From contig CANTVF010000003.1 in NCBI GenBank assembly GCA_947852905.1, positions 124,001 to 188,000 on the forward strand: a DNA stretch of 64,000 nucleotides, written 5' to 3'. Of the stretch, positions 17,150-25,066 are shown in pieces (positions within the stretch are counted from its first letter, which is position 1; each line of letters opens with the position of its first letter). The stretch comes from an uncultured Tidjanibacter sp. GTDB taxonomy: Bacteria > Bacteroidota > Bacteroidia > Bacteroidales > Rikenellaceae. The notes under the pieces were generated by a model. That model was given only the letters and a program-made list of their open reading frames with translations, was not told where the DNA came from and searched no databases. A program made the translations under genes and the position numbers.

Positions 17150-17530
17150 TCGTTTGCATTATGTTTTGCGGGAATATCCGGCATCCCGGCACACGTCATT
17201 CCGCAATCCGCACCGCAGAGAAAACCGCTTCTTTACGACTTACGGAATCATATACAAAGATACTGTTTTTAGTCCTCTAAAAACGTGCCGTTGATACTTA
17301 TTCGTCTGTTTTTTACGCAATTTTTTTAGCAGAAAATCTTGCCTTCAGCGAGACGGCCGTATTCTTCGCTCCGAAGTGCGGCGACAGGCAGCGATTGTGC
17401 ATTCTACCTTTCCTGCGTATTTGCGCCGATTCAAAGCACCGCAGATACGTATCTGCGGTGGAATGCGGCCAGTAGGAACGACACTCAGACAAGCAAGCGA
17501 CCTACAACGGCATCCTATACAGCCCACGCC
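17150..17530. other. Intergenic region with a 24-bp perfect palindrome
   Basis: Upstream region of the efflux operon and downstream of the ABC ATPase gene. It holds no gene. At 17437-17460 is a perfect 24-bp palindrome (CACCGCAGATAC and its complement, no spacer). It is not followed by a T-run on either strand, so it may be an operator or a weak terminator. Confidence 0.5.
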
Positions 17531-18181
17531 CTACGGCATATATCCCAACATACGCAAATCGTCGTAACCGTCGATCATTCTCGTAGCGCCTCCGAACAGC
17601 AATACCGTTCTGGTCGCCGTTTCGAGCAGACTGCGGTAGTTGTGATCCGTTATTATGAAACCCTTGGTCGCCGCCTGCGACAGGATATGTTTTCGTATTT
17701 CCGATATGCGCAAAGGCGAAATGCCGTTGAAAGGCTCGTCGAGGAGAACGAATTCGGCATCAGAATATACGAGCAGCATCACTTCCACGAACCGGCGCTC
17801 GCCTCCGGAAAGTTCGCGGCTTCTTTTGGAAAGAAAAGGCTTTATCGCCGGATCGTCGGCGACAAGATACCCATGCTGGCCGCATAACAAATCCACAGCA
17901 GTGCGTATTTTCAGATGTCCCGGCAGAAACGCGGTTTGCGGCAGATACTTGATGCGGCGGTATTTTTCCCGCAGATTAGCGAGACGGCAGCCGTCTATTC
18001 CAACGAAACTGTTTTCCGCATTCAGTGTTCCGGCGATTATTTTCATAAGCGTAGACTTGCCGCTACCGTTACGGCCGACGAGTCCTACGACTTCTCCCGT
18101 ATCGCACGAAACGAATATGTCGCTCAGCACACTGCGCGATCCATAATTCTTGACAACGCTGTCCACGTGAAGATTGCTCAT
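17531..18181 (-). CDS. ABC-type ATPase of unknown partner
   Basis: A 216-residue stand-alone nucleotide-binding domain with Walker A GRNGSGKST, Q-loop YLPQTAFLP, signature ELSGGERRF, Walker B FVLLDEPFNGISP and switch His in ITDHNYRSLL, the last reminiscent of LptB. The start is the ATG at 18181, which overlaps the stop of an upstream gene for a 96-residue membrane protein by four bases (ATGA), so the two are coupled. No standard permease is next to them. Either the small protein oligomerises into the membrane part or the ATPase acts elsewhere. Function unknown; ABC fold certain. Confidence 0.85.
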   Translation of the reverse strand: MSNLHVDSVVKNYGSRSVLSDIFVSCDTGEVVGLVGRNGSGKSTLMKIIAGTLNAENSFVGIDGCRLANLREKYRRIKYLPQTAFLPGHLKIRTAVDLLCGQHGYLVADDPAIKPFLSKRSRELSGGERRFVEVMLLVYSDAEFVLLDEPFNGISPLRISEIRKHILSQAATKGFIITDHNYRSLLETATRTVLLFGGATRMIDGYDDLRMLGYMP

Positions 18182-18468
18182 ATAATGGCCGATATTATAA
18201 GAATACCCATACCGATTCCGGCTGTCGAGAGCCACAGACCGAGACGGGAAAAGCCGAGATTACCGTAGAAAGAATATTCGCCCTTATTGCGAATCTCGTA
18301 TATGAAATAATGAAACAGCAACGACGATAACAAATATCCGAATCCGAAAGTCGTCGCCACGTCCGCATACGGCAACGAACTCGCCCCGACACAGATTATA
18401 GCCGTCAATATTATTCCGGGCAGGAATATTTTTCTTTGAAATATTAGCAACGCTCTCGCCTTTTTCAT
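18178..18468 (-). CDS. Small membrane protein coupled to an ABC ATPase
   Basis: 96 residues, not recognised as a named family. A basic N-terminus (MKKARALLIFQRK) precedes three hydrophobic segments: about 14-32 (IFLPGIILTAIICVGASSL), 40-56 (TFGFGYLLSSLLFHYFI) and 74-96 (LGLWLSTAGIGMGILIISAI), with a charged loop EIRNKGEYSFYGN between the last two. The stop overlaps the start of the ATPase gene by four bases, so the pair is made together. It is far smaller than any ABC permease. Confidence 0.7.
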   Translation of the reverse strand: MKKARALLIFQRKIFLPGIILTAIICVGASSLPYADVATTFGFGYLLSSLLFHYFIYEIRNKGEYSFYGNLGFSRLGLWLSTAGIGMGILIISAII

Positions 18469-18714
18469 ACCCTACTCGCCTTTTCGTTCAGCAATATAGC
18501 AAAAAGCATGAGAACAGCCGCAATATTCCGGATGCTCCCCGACAAATATTTTCCTGATGACATGATTCGACCTCCGCAGGCAAACCGTAAAAAATCCGGC
18601 GCACTCGCCTCTCCCGACAACGCGAAGCCGACTCCCACAATGCCCGGCTCCCCCGAAATAGATTCTCAAGATTAAGCATCGGATCGCCTACATGCACGCA
18701 TATCCGCAAAACAA

Positions 18715-18744
18715 AAAAACAGAGGCTTATGTAAGCCTCTGTTT
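18715..18744 (-). terminator. Terminator of tRNA-Asn
   Basis: Inverted repeat 18718-18729 with 18732-18743, followed on the minus strand by a run of T. It begins six bases after the 3' end of the tRNA. Confidence 0.8.
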
Positions 18745-18749
18745 TCCAG

Positions 18750-18823
18750 CTCCTCAACTAGGACTTGAACCTAGGACCCCCTGATTAACAGTCAGGTGCT
18801 CTAACCAACTGAGCTATTGAGGA
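18750..18823 (-). tRNA. tRNA-Asn (GTT)
   Basis: 74 nt on the minus strand. Acceptor stem TCCTCAA pairs with TTGAGGA, discriminator G; D-arm TAGCTCAGTTGGTTAGAGCA; anticodon arm CTGACTGTTAATCAG with anticodon GTT; T-arm CCTAGGTTCAAGTCCTAG. The terminal CCA is not encoded. It has its own consensus promoter and terminator, so it is a single-gene unit. Confidence 0.97.
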
Positions 18824-18884
18824 ATATTTCCCGAAACGGTTACCACTATCGCCCAAGCTGAACTAACGTTCCCGTTTCGGAGTG

Positions 18885-18915
18885 CAAATATATGGCAAAT
18901 ATTTTTTTGTACAAA
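18885..18915 (-). promoter_or_regulatory. Consensus promoter of tRNA-Asn
   Basis: On the minus strand TTTG (18915-18912), 19 nt, then TATATTTG (18892-18885): a perfect match to the Bacteroidota consensus. Transcription would begin about 50 nt before the mature tRNA. Confidence 0.8.
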
Positions 18916-19134
18916 CAAAAACGCATATTTTTCTCGTTTTAGCCACAGATAATTTATTTCGATCTCTTCGACGCTTTGTCGAGCGTGCCTACAGCCACGA
19001 CGAGTAATGCCGACGAACACGATATCGTCCACATAGAAAAGACGCCGTAAAAGATTCGGTAAACGTTTCAATAAATCGTGTGCGGCTATGTGCCGGTCTG
19101 TCGGTGTAAAATCTTGATATGCGAAGATGTCGGG

Positions 19135-19165
19135 TTGACATTGGCACTAATATTTTATAGCTTTG
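19135..19165 (+). promoter_or_regulatory. Promoter of the DUF1573 gene
   Basis: TTGA (19135-19138), 19 nt, TAGCTTTG (19158-19165). The short distance to the ATG at 19189 gives a leader of roughly 15-20 nt and supports that start over an in-frame ATG at 19078. Confidence 0.7.
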
Positions 19166-19188
19166 CAATCGTTATTCGGATTACGATC

Positions 19189-20283
19189 ATGCGTGGTTTG
19201 AGAATTAGGGCTGTCGCAGCGGGTATTTTGCTGACGATAGCGACAAATACACCGTGTCTCGCACAGAACTCGACATCGGAACTGGCATTCGACACATACG
19301 AATGGGACTTCGGCACCATACGCGAAGCGGACGGTCCGGTAAGCCATGTCTTCACTTTCAAGAATACGGGAGACAAAGCCATAATAATAGAAAACGTCAA
19401 GGTAGACTGCGGTTGTACCACTCCGCGATACAGCCGCGAGCCCGTCAGACCGGGAGGCAGCGGGACCATAGAAGTAGTCTTCGATCCCGAAAAATTTTCG
19501 GGGGCGTTCACCAAAGGCGTTACCATATACAGCGGGCGGGGACGTAACCGTAATCTGCTTAAAGTGACCGGATCGGTCATCGGCCGACCGTTGAGCGTAG
19601 AGGAGGAATTTCCGTTCTCGCTCACCGAGGGCATGCGTGCCGATGCATTGTACAGGGCTTTCGGATATGTCGAAAACGGAGCCGTCAAATCCATGACCGT
19701 TGAACTCGCCAATGTTTCGGGCATGACGGCTTTTCTGAAAGCCATACCGGACTCGGGTAGCGGCTACCTTGAAGTGTTCGTTCCGCAGAGCATAGAGGCC
19801 GGCGGACGTGGTACCGTAACAGTCACTTACGATCTGAGCGACGCCGAGAACGTATACGGCATACTGACCGACAGAGCGTATATTTCGGTTAACGGTCAGA
19901 CGGCCGCGCTTCCCATAAACACGAGCGCCATTGCCGTAGACGATTTCAGTTCTCAGGACTTGTCCGTGGCGGCGGCATGTCGTATTTCGCCCGCATACCG
20001 CAATTTCGGCAGCGTGAAGGCGGGCGATGAACTCATACTGGAGTTCACCGTCTACAACGAGGGGAAAAGTCCTCTCGTGATACGTTCGGTATCGCCGCGC
20101 CGCGGTACGCGGACCACACTGAAAACGGGAGATACCGTTATGCCGGGCAGCGAACTGAAGGCTACTGCATCCGTTACCGTTTCGGCCGAGGATTACGGTG
20201 CGGTATCCGGCGGAGTATCGATCATCGTCAACGATCCGGCGCGCCCGTTCCGCGAAGTACGAATAGGCGCCGACGCGGAGTAG
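19189..20283 (+). CDS. DUF1573 (ASH-like) secreted protein
   Basis: A 364-residue exported protein with a signal peptide ending near CLAQ. The first domain (about residues 30-125) is DUF1573: FDTYEWDFGTIREADGPVSHVFTFKNTGDKAIIIENVKVDCGCTTP, with the family CGCT motif, and a second Ig-like repeat occupies about residues 255-360 (ISPAYRNFGSVKAGDELILEFTVYNEGKSPLVI). Such Ig-like domains usually mediate protein binding in the periplasm; the substrate is unknown. It has its own promoter and is followed after 65 nt by the NfnA-type gene, so readthrough is possible, although the functions look unrelated. Confidence 0.85.
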   Translation: MRGLRIRAVAAGILLTIATNTPCLAQNSTSELAFDTYEWDFGTIREADGPVSHVFTFKNTGDKAIIIENVKVDCGCTTPRYSREPVRPGGSGTIEVVFDPEKFSGAFTKGVTIYSGRGRNRNLLKVTGSVIGRPLSVEEEFPFSLTEGMRADALYRAFGYVENGAVKSMTVELANVSGMTAFLKAIPDSGSGYLEVFVPQSIEAGGRGTVTVTYDLSDAENVYGILTDRAYISVNGQTAALPINTSAIAVDDFSSQDLSVAAACRISPAYRNFGSVKAGDELILEFTVYNEGKSPLVIRSVSPRRGTRTTLKTGDTVMPGSELKATASVTVSAEDYGAVSGGVSIIVNDPARPFREVRIGADAE

Positions 20284-20348
20284 ACCGGCAAACCTTCGCG
20301 GAATGGAAACAAGAAAAAGCATAAACACGAAATAACTTTAAAGAAATT

Positions 20349-21206
20349 ATGTTTAAAATCGTTGAAAAAAGATTACTCGCTCCGGACATTTGGCTGATGA
20401 ACGTCGAAGCTCCGAGGGTGGCGCATTCGGCACAGCCCGGTCAGTTCGTCATAGTCAGAGGACCGGAAGACGGGGAGAGGATACCCCTGACGGTAGCGGA
20501 TTACGACCGTGAGAAAGGCACCGTAAGCATAGTGATACAGGCCGTCGGAGCTTCCACGCGCAAGATCGTCGCTATCGGACAGGGAGAATGTCTGGCAGAC
20601 TTCGCCGGCCCTCTGGGACAGCCGTCGGAATTCATACACGAGGACATCGAGTCCCTGCGTGGAAAGAAGTTTCTTTTCATAGCCGGCGGGGTCGGTGCGG
20701 CTCCCGTCTATCCGCAGGTCAAGTGGCTGCACGAACACGGCATACAGGCAGACGTCATCGTAGGCGCCCGCAACAAGGATATGCTCATAATAATAGACGA
20801 ACTCAGGAAGATTGCCGGAAATCTCTACATCTCCACCGACGACGGCAGCGAAGGTTTCCACGGTAACGTCACGGCACTGATGAAAGACCTGATAGACAAC
20901 CGCGGCAAACGCTACGACGAGGTGGTGACTATCGGTCCCATGATAATGATGAAATTCGTCGCTCTGGCTACGAAGGAGTACGGCATACACACCATAGCCA
21001 GCCTCAATACGCTCATGATCGACGGCACCGGCATGTGCGGCGCCTGCCGTGTCAGCATAGGCGGCAAGATGAAGTTCGCCTGCGTGGACGGTCCGGAATT
21101 CGACGCCTCGCTGATAAATTTCGACGAAGCCATGCGCCGGCAGGGCATGTACAAAAACAAGGAAAAAATCGCCGACCACCGTTGCCGCATAGGGCGCGAC
21201 CAATAA
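20349..21206 (+). CDS. Ferredoxin-NADP+ reductase subunit alpha (NfnA/SudB-like)
   Basis: FAD/NAD-binding subunit of an NADH-dependent reduced ferredoxin:NADP+ oxidoreductase (electron-bifurcating transhydrogenase). 285 residues: N-terminal FAD barrel with ERIPLTVADYD, NAD-binding region FIAGGVGAAPVYPQVKWLHEHG, and a C-terminal [2Fe-2S] loop MIDGTGMCGACRVSIGG followed by FACVDGPEFD, which matches the Asp plus three Cys ligand pattern of NfnA. The partner large subunit follows on the same strand after 118 nt. Related sulfide dehydrogenase (SudB) or PyrK-type roles are possible, but the tandem with an NfnB-type gene makes NfnA the best call. Confidence 0.88.
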   Translation: MFKIVEKRLLAPDIWLMNVEAPRVAHSAQPGQFVIVRGPEDGERIPLTVADYDREKGTVSIVIQAVGASTRKIVAIGQGECLADFAGPLGQPSEFIHEDIESLRGKKFLFIAGGVGAAPVYPQVKWLHEHGIQADVIVGARNKDMLIIIDELRKIAGNLYISTDDGSEGFHGNVTALMKDLIDNRGKRYDEVVTIGPMIMMKFVALATKEYGIHTIASLNTLMIDGTGMCGACRVSIGGKMKFACVDGPEFDASLINFDEAMRRQGMYKNKEKIADHRCRIGRDQ

Positions 21207-21324
21207 CAATGCTTCCGGAAAGACCGCACGTTCGTGCGGCGGCATTGCGGCCGAGGTAGGGATAATTCCCGTATCACGACCGTTACAATAATAAAGTAAA
21301 AGATAAATCGAGAATTAAGAAGAT

Positions 21325-22710
21325 ATGGCTAATAAGATTCCGCGTGTCCCGGTGAGGGAACAGGATCCTGCAGTGAGGGCTACTAATTTCGAAGAGGTGT
21401 GCTACGGTTACAATCTCGAAGAGGCCCGTTTGGAGGCATCGCGTTGCCTTAATTGTAAGAAACCCCAGTGCGTGGCGCACTGTCCAGTGTCGGTCAAGAT
21501 ACCGGATTTCATCGCAAAGGTACTCGAAGGAGATATGGCGGCTGCGGCGCGCATCATAGCGCAGGATTCGCTGCTTCCGGCAGTGTGCGGACGCGTGTGC
21601 CCGCAGGAGGCGCAGTGCGAAGGCTCCTGCGTACTCGGCATAAAGGGCGAGCCGGTGGCTATCGGCAAACTGGAACGCTTCGTAGGCGACTGGGAACTGG
21701 AAAACGGCTCAAAGGAGAAAGCCGACATTCAGTCCAACGGCCATAAGGTGGCGGTCATAGGCAGCGGACCTTCGGGTCTGGCATGTGCCGCCGATCTCGC
21801 GAAGCTCGGTTACGAAGTTACCGTTTTCGAAGCGTTGCACAAACTGGGCGGCGTATTGCAATACGGCATACCGGAGTTCAGGTTGCCGAAAGACAAGGTC
21901 GTCTCGCGCGAAATAGACAAAGTATCGCGTCTGGGCGTCAAGTTCGAGCGCGACACCATAGTGGGCCGTACCGTCACCATAGACGATCTCATGGACAACG
22001 AAGGCTTCGAAGCCGTTTTCATCGGTTCGGGAGCAGGACTCCCCAAATTCATGGGTATTCCGGGAGAGAACCTCAACGGCGTATTCTCGGCCAACGAGTT
22101 CCTGACACGCAACAACCTCATGAAAGCCTATGAAGAAGATTCCGACACGCCCTGCTACGTGGGCGAGCGTTCGGTAGTGGTCGGCGGCGGCAACGTGGCC
22201 ATGGATGCCGTGCGTACAGCCAAACGTCTCGGTGCCGATGCATACATAGTCTACAGACGTTCCGAACAGGAGCTGCCCGCCCGTCAGGAAGAAGTACACC
22301 ACGCCAAGGAAGAGGGCATCAATTTCCGTATGCTCACCAATCCTATAGAGATACTCGGCAACGAGGAGGGTTGGGTTACCGGTATCCGTTGCATCCGCAT
22401 GGAACTCGGCGAGCCGGACGAATCGGGACGCCGTTCGCCCAAAGCCGTTCCGGGATCGGAATTCGAAATACCGTGCGACACGGTCATCATGTCTCTCGGT
22501 ACGTCACCCAACCCGCTTCTGGCTTCAACGACCGAAGGACTGCAAACCACCCGTTGGGGAGGACTGATCGCCAACGACGAAGGGGCTACGACGCGCGAAG
22601 GCGTATTCGCCGGAGGCGACGCGGTGACGGGAGCAGCTACGGTAATCCTCGCCATGGGCGCAGGACGTAAGGCCGCTGCCGCGATAGACGAATATATAAG
22701 GAACAAATAA
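21325..22710 (+). CDS. NADPH-binding large subunit NfnB/GltD-like (gltA-type)
   Basis: 461-residue flavoprotein often annotated as homotetrameric glutamate synthase, small-chain type. N-terminal iron-sulfur region CLNCKKPQCVAHCPVSVKIP and CGRVCPQEAQCEGSC, then a FAD site VIGSGPSGLACAADLAKLGYEVTVFE, an NADPH site VVGGGNVAMDAVRTAKRLGADAYIVYRR, and the GD motif of the second FAD segment GVFAGGDAVTGAATVILAMGAGRKAAAAID. Its place behind an NfnA-type subunit indicates the NfnAB complex, which balances NADH, NADPH and ferredoxin in anaerobes. Without a large GltB-like amidotransferase gene nearby, glutamate synthesis is unlikely. A strong terminator follows. Confidence 0.9.
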   Translation: MANKIPRVPVREQDPAVRATNFEEVCYGYNLEEARLEASRCLNCKKPQCVAHCPVSVKIPDFIAKVLEGDMAAAARIIAQDSLLPAVCGRVCPQEAQCEGSCVLGIKGEPVAIGKLERFVGDWELENGSKEKADIQSNGHKVAVIGSGPSGLACAADLAKLGYEVTVFEALHKLGGVLQYGIPEFRLPKDKVVSREIDKVSRLGVKFERDTIVGRTVTIDDLMDNEGFEAVFIGSGAGLPKFMGIPGENLNGVFSANEFLTRNNLMKAYEEDSDTPCYVGERSVVVGGGNVAMDAVRTAKRLGADAYIVYRRSEQELPARQEEVHHAKEEGINFRMLTNPIEILGNEEGWVTGIRCIRMELGEPDESGRRSPKAVPGSEFEIPCDTVIMSLGTSPNPLLASTTEGLQTTRWGGLIANDEGATTREGVFAGGDAVTGAATVILAMGAGRKAAAAIDEYIRNK

Positions 22711-22762
22711 AACGCTGGGAAACAATAGTCGCCGGTAATAATGCCCGGCGGCATCGTCCTAT

Positions 22763-22813
22763 GCCGGGCAGAAAGCCGGGATTATAGATCCGGCTTTCTG
22801 CCCGGCCGTTTTT
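22763..22813 (+). terminator. Terminator of the NfnAB unit
   Basis: Perfect 17-bp stem (22763-22779 with 22790-22806) followed by CGTTTTT, about 50 nt after the NfnB stop. Confidence 0.85.
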
Positions 22814-22866
22814 ATGGGAAATCGTGAAAGGAACGCTGCGACATGCGGCATTTACGGCGTATTTAG

Positions 22867-22874
22867 TAAATTTG
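22867..22874 (+). promoter_or_regulatory. -7 promoter element of the BtuG/BtuB-like locus
   Basis: TAAATTTG matches TAnnTTTG, 57 nt before the first gene. No clean TTTG is seen at -33. I looked for cobalamin riboswitch elements in 22814-22930 and did not find them. Confidence 0.4.
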
Positions 22875-22930
22875 CGGGAATCCGATCGCCGGAACACGGA
22901 CGGCGGATCGGCATAACCTGATTTGGGCAC

Positions 22931-24019
22931 ATGTATGTACGTATAACGGAAATATGCGGTCGTATCGCGGCGGGAATAGCTACCGCATTTTGCTGCGCGG
23001 CTATGGCCGGATGCATGAAATACGGACCGCTCCCCCAAGAGAGCTTTTCATACCCGATGCCCGACGACGGTACGGCCGAAGGCGTCTTCATAATCTGCGA
23101 GGGCAATTTCATGTACGGCAACGCCAGCATGTCGTTCTACCTGCCCTCCACGGGCGAACTTCAGAACGAGATATTCGCCCGCGCCAACGGCATGAAACTC
23201 GGCGACGTAGCGCAATCGATGACCATGTACGACGGCACGGGATACGTGGTCGTCAACAATTCGGGAGTCATATTCGGTATGGATCCGGAAACGTTCGTCG
23301 TGAAACGGGTGATACGTGGCATGGGCTCGCCACGTTATATACTTTTCCACGGCGATAAGGCTTACGTCACTTCCCTGTACGAGCCTGAAATAACCGTGCT
23401 CGATGCGCATACCATGCAGCCGGTGGGCAAAATCCCAACGCCGGGACATACCTCCACGGAACAAATGGCCGTCTTCGGCGACCTCATGTACGTTACGTGC
23501 TGGTCTTACGACAATACGGTTTTGAAGATAGACACGAGAAGGGACGAAATCGTCGGCAATATCGAGGTGCGCAACCAGCCGCGCCAGCTGACTATCGACT
23601 CCCGCGGCAAGCTGTGGGTGCTTACCGACGGCGGATCGGCGGAGGGCGGCACTACGGATGCTCCGGCGCTTTACCGCATCGACGCCTCGAACGGTACTGT
23701 GGAAAAGGAGTTCGTTTTCCGCCGCGGCGACAGCCCCAAAGGTCTGTGCAGCGACGGAGCCGGAGAGACTATATATTTTCTCAACGGAGACCTGTGGCGC
23801 ATGGACTGCGATGCGGAGAATCTGCCCGACGAGCCGTTTCTGGAATCTTCCGGAACTATATATTATGCCATAGGCGTGGATCCGCACAACGGCGACGTCT
23901 ATGTCGGCGATGCCGTAGACTATCAGCAACAAGGTGTTGTATACAGGTTGAACGATTCGGGACGATGTCTCGATACCTTGCGCGTCGGCATAACGCCTAC
24001 GGCATTCTGTTTCAGGTAA
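22931..24019 (+). CDS. Surface lipoprotein beta-propeller, BtuG/YncE-like
   Basis: A 362-residue lipoprotein (lipobox AMAGC, Cys28) with repeated propeller blades: GVFIICEGNFMYGNASMSFYLPSTGELQNEIFARANGMKLGDVAQSM, GYVVVNNSGVIFGMDPETFVVKRVIRGMGSPRYI, AYVTSLYEPEITVLDAHTMQPVGKI and so on. This is the DUF5074/YncE pattern of Bacteroidales lipoproteins; BtuG, which binds cobalamin at the cell surface and docks on BtuB, belongs to it. It heads a three-gene locus ending in a TonB-dependent receptor. Cobalamin as ligand is inferred from the locus type, since no riboswitch was seen; another cofactor is possible. Confidence 0.75.
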   Translation: MYVRITEICGRIAAGIATAFCCAAMAGCMKYGPLPQESFSYPMPDDGTAEGVFIICEGNFMYGNASMSFYLPSTGELQNEIFARANGMKLGDVAQSMTMYDGTGYVVVNNSGVIFGMDPETFVVKRVIRGMGSPRYILFHGDKAYVTSLYEPEITVLDAHTMQPVGKIPTPGHTSTEQMAVFGDLMYVTCWSYDNTVLKIDTRRDEIVGNIEVRNQPRQLTIDSRGKLWVLTDGGSAEGGTTDAPALYRIDASNGTVEKEFVFRRGDSPKGLCSDGAGETIYFLNGDLWRMDCDAENLPDEPFLESSGTIYYAIGVDPHNGDVYVGDAVDYQQQGVVYRLNDSGRCLDTLRVGITPTAFCFR

Positions 24020-24115
24020 TGCCACTGCATGCACGGGAACACGTGAGGACAGGAGCATCCGCACACGAAACAATTCAGACCGGCCGTCTTAATGACAAGA
24101 GCCGTATTATATGAT

Positions 24116-25060
24116 ATGAGAAATATGAAAGTAACATTCTTGCGCTTAGTGCCGATCGCCGTTGCGACCGTAGCCGTTGCGTGTAACAGAAGCATTACCG
24201 TCATGCAGGAGGGCGAAGGTCCCCGTCCGCCCGTCGAGGAGAGTTCTCCCTACAGCGACAGGGTCATAGAATACGTCCCCGCGCCGGGACAGTTCATAAA
24301 CAATCCGATGGTAGGATTTACCGGCGATGAGACTACCTCCCGACAGGCGCTGGAGTATGCCGACCGCAGATTGCATTCGTCCGACAAGACAGAACGCGGT
24401 ATGGTGTCGCTCGGCGGTTTCGGAGGATATATAGTCGTGGGCTTCGACCACAGTATACAGGCTGCCGGAGGAATGGAGGGATACGACTTCTCCATTACGG
24501 GCAATCAGTTCGAGGGAAGTTCCGAGCCGGGCATAGTATGGGTGATGCCCGATGAAAACGGCAACGGCCAGCCCGACGAGGTGTGGTACGAGCTGCGCGG
24601 CGCGTATTCCGACGGAAGCACGAAGAACTATGCCGTGACGTATTATAGGCCGACTACCGACGGAGAAGCGGTGCGCTGGACGGACAATGCGGGCGGCAGC
24701 GGCGAAATGACGCCCAACGCCACCCATACGCAACCCTATTTCCCCGCATGGATAACCGACGGAAAATATACCCTGACCGGAACGCTGCTAGAAGACCGTT
24801 CCGGAACACTCGACAACGGACGGTTTACGACCGGAGACTACGGTTGGGGCTATGCCGACAACTGGGGCGAAGACATGCTGTCGCCTTCGGTGCAGAAGAA
24901 CTATTTTCGAATCAGCGATGCGATGGACGGCGACGGCAATCCCGCAGAACTGAAATACGTGGATTTCATAAAGGTGCAGACCGGCGTCAATGTTCAGGGA
25001 GGCGCCGGAGTCGGAGAACTTTCCACCGAGGTGCTCCGTTTCAGGGACGAAAATCTGTAA
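24116..25060 (+). CDS. Surface lipoprotein of a TonB uptake locus
   Basis: 314 residues, lipobox VAVAC (Cys23). The body has a beta-rich domain with GFGGYIVVGFDHSIQ, YDFSITGNQFEGSSEPGIVWVMPDENGNGQPDEVWYELRGA and the C-terminal AELKYVDFIKVQTGVNVQGGAGVGELSTEV. I know this pattern from Bacteroidales cell-surface proteins encoded beside BtuG/BtuB-like genes; the DENGNGQPDE segment resembles a calcium-binding loop. Probably an auxiliary binding protein on the cell surface. Start chosen at MRNMKV (24116); an ATG at 24092 would put eight extra residues before the signal. The receptor gene starts seven bases downstream of its stop. Confidence 0.7.
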   Translation: MRNMKVTFLRLVPIAVATVAVACNRSITVMQEGEGPRPPVEESSPYSDRVIEYVPAPGQFINNPMVGFTGDETTSRQALEYADRRLHSSDKTERGMVSLGGFGGYIVVGFDHSIQAAGGMEGYDFSITGNQFEGSSEPGIVWVMPDENGNGQPDEVWYELRGAYSDGSTKNYAVTYYRPTTDGEAVRWTDNAGGSGEMTPNATHTQPYFPAWITDGKYTLTGTLLEDRSGTLDNGRFTTGDYGWGYADNWGEDMLSPSVQKNYFRISDAMDGDGNPAELKYVDFIKVQTGVNVQGGAGVGELSTEVLRFRDENL

Positions 25061-25066
25061 GGGTCT

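Noticed and set aside
18488-18757. Small open frame on minus running into the tRNA-Asn region
   Set aside because: It starts within the tRNA 3' end and covers the tRNA terminator; no family resemblance.
24019-24060. GCCACTG followed by GGGAA-like bases, reminiscent of cobalamin riboswitch boxes
   Set aside because: The order is wrong (GCCACTG should be at the 3' end) and it lies at the end of a coding region.
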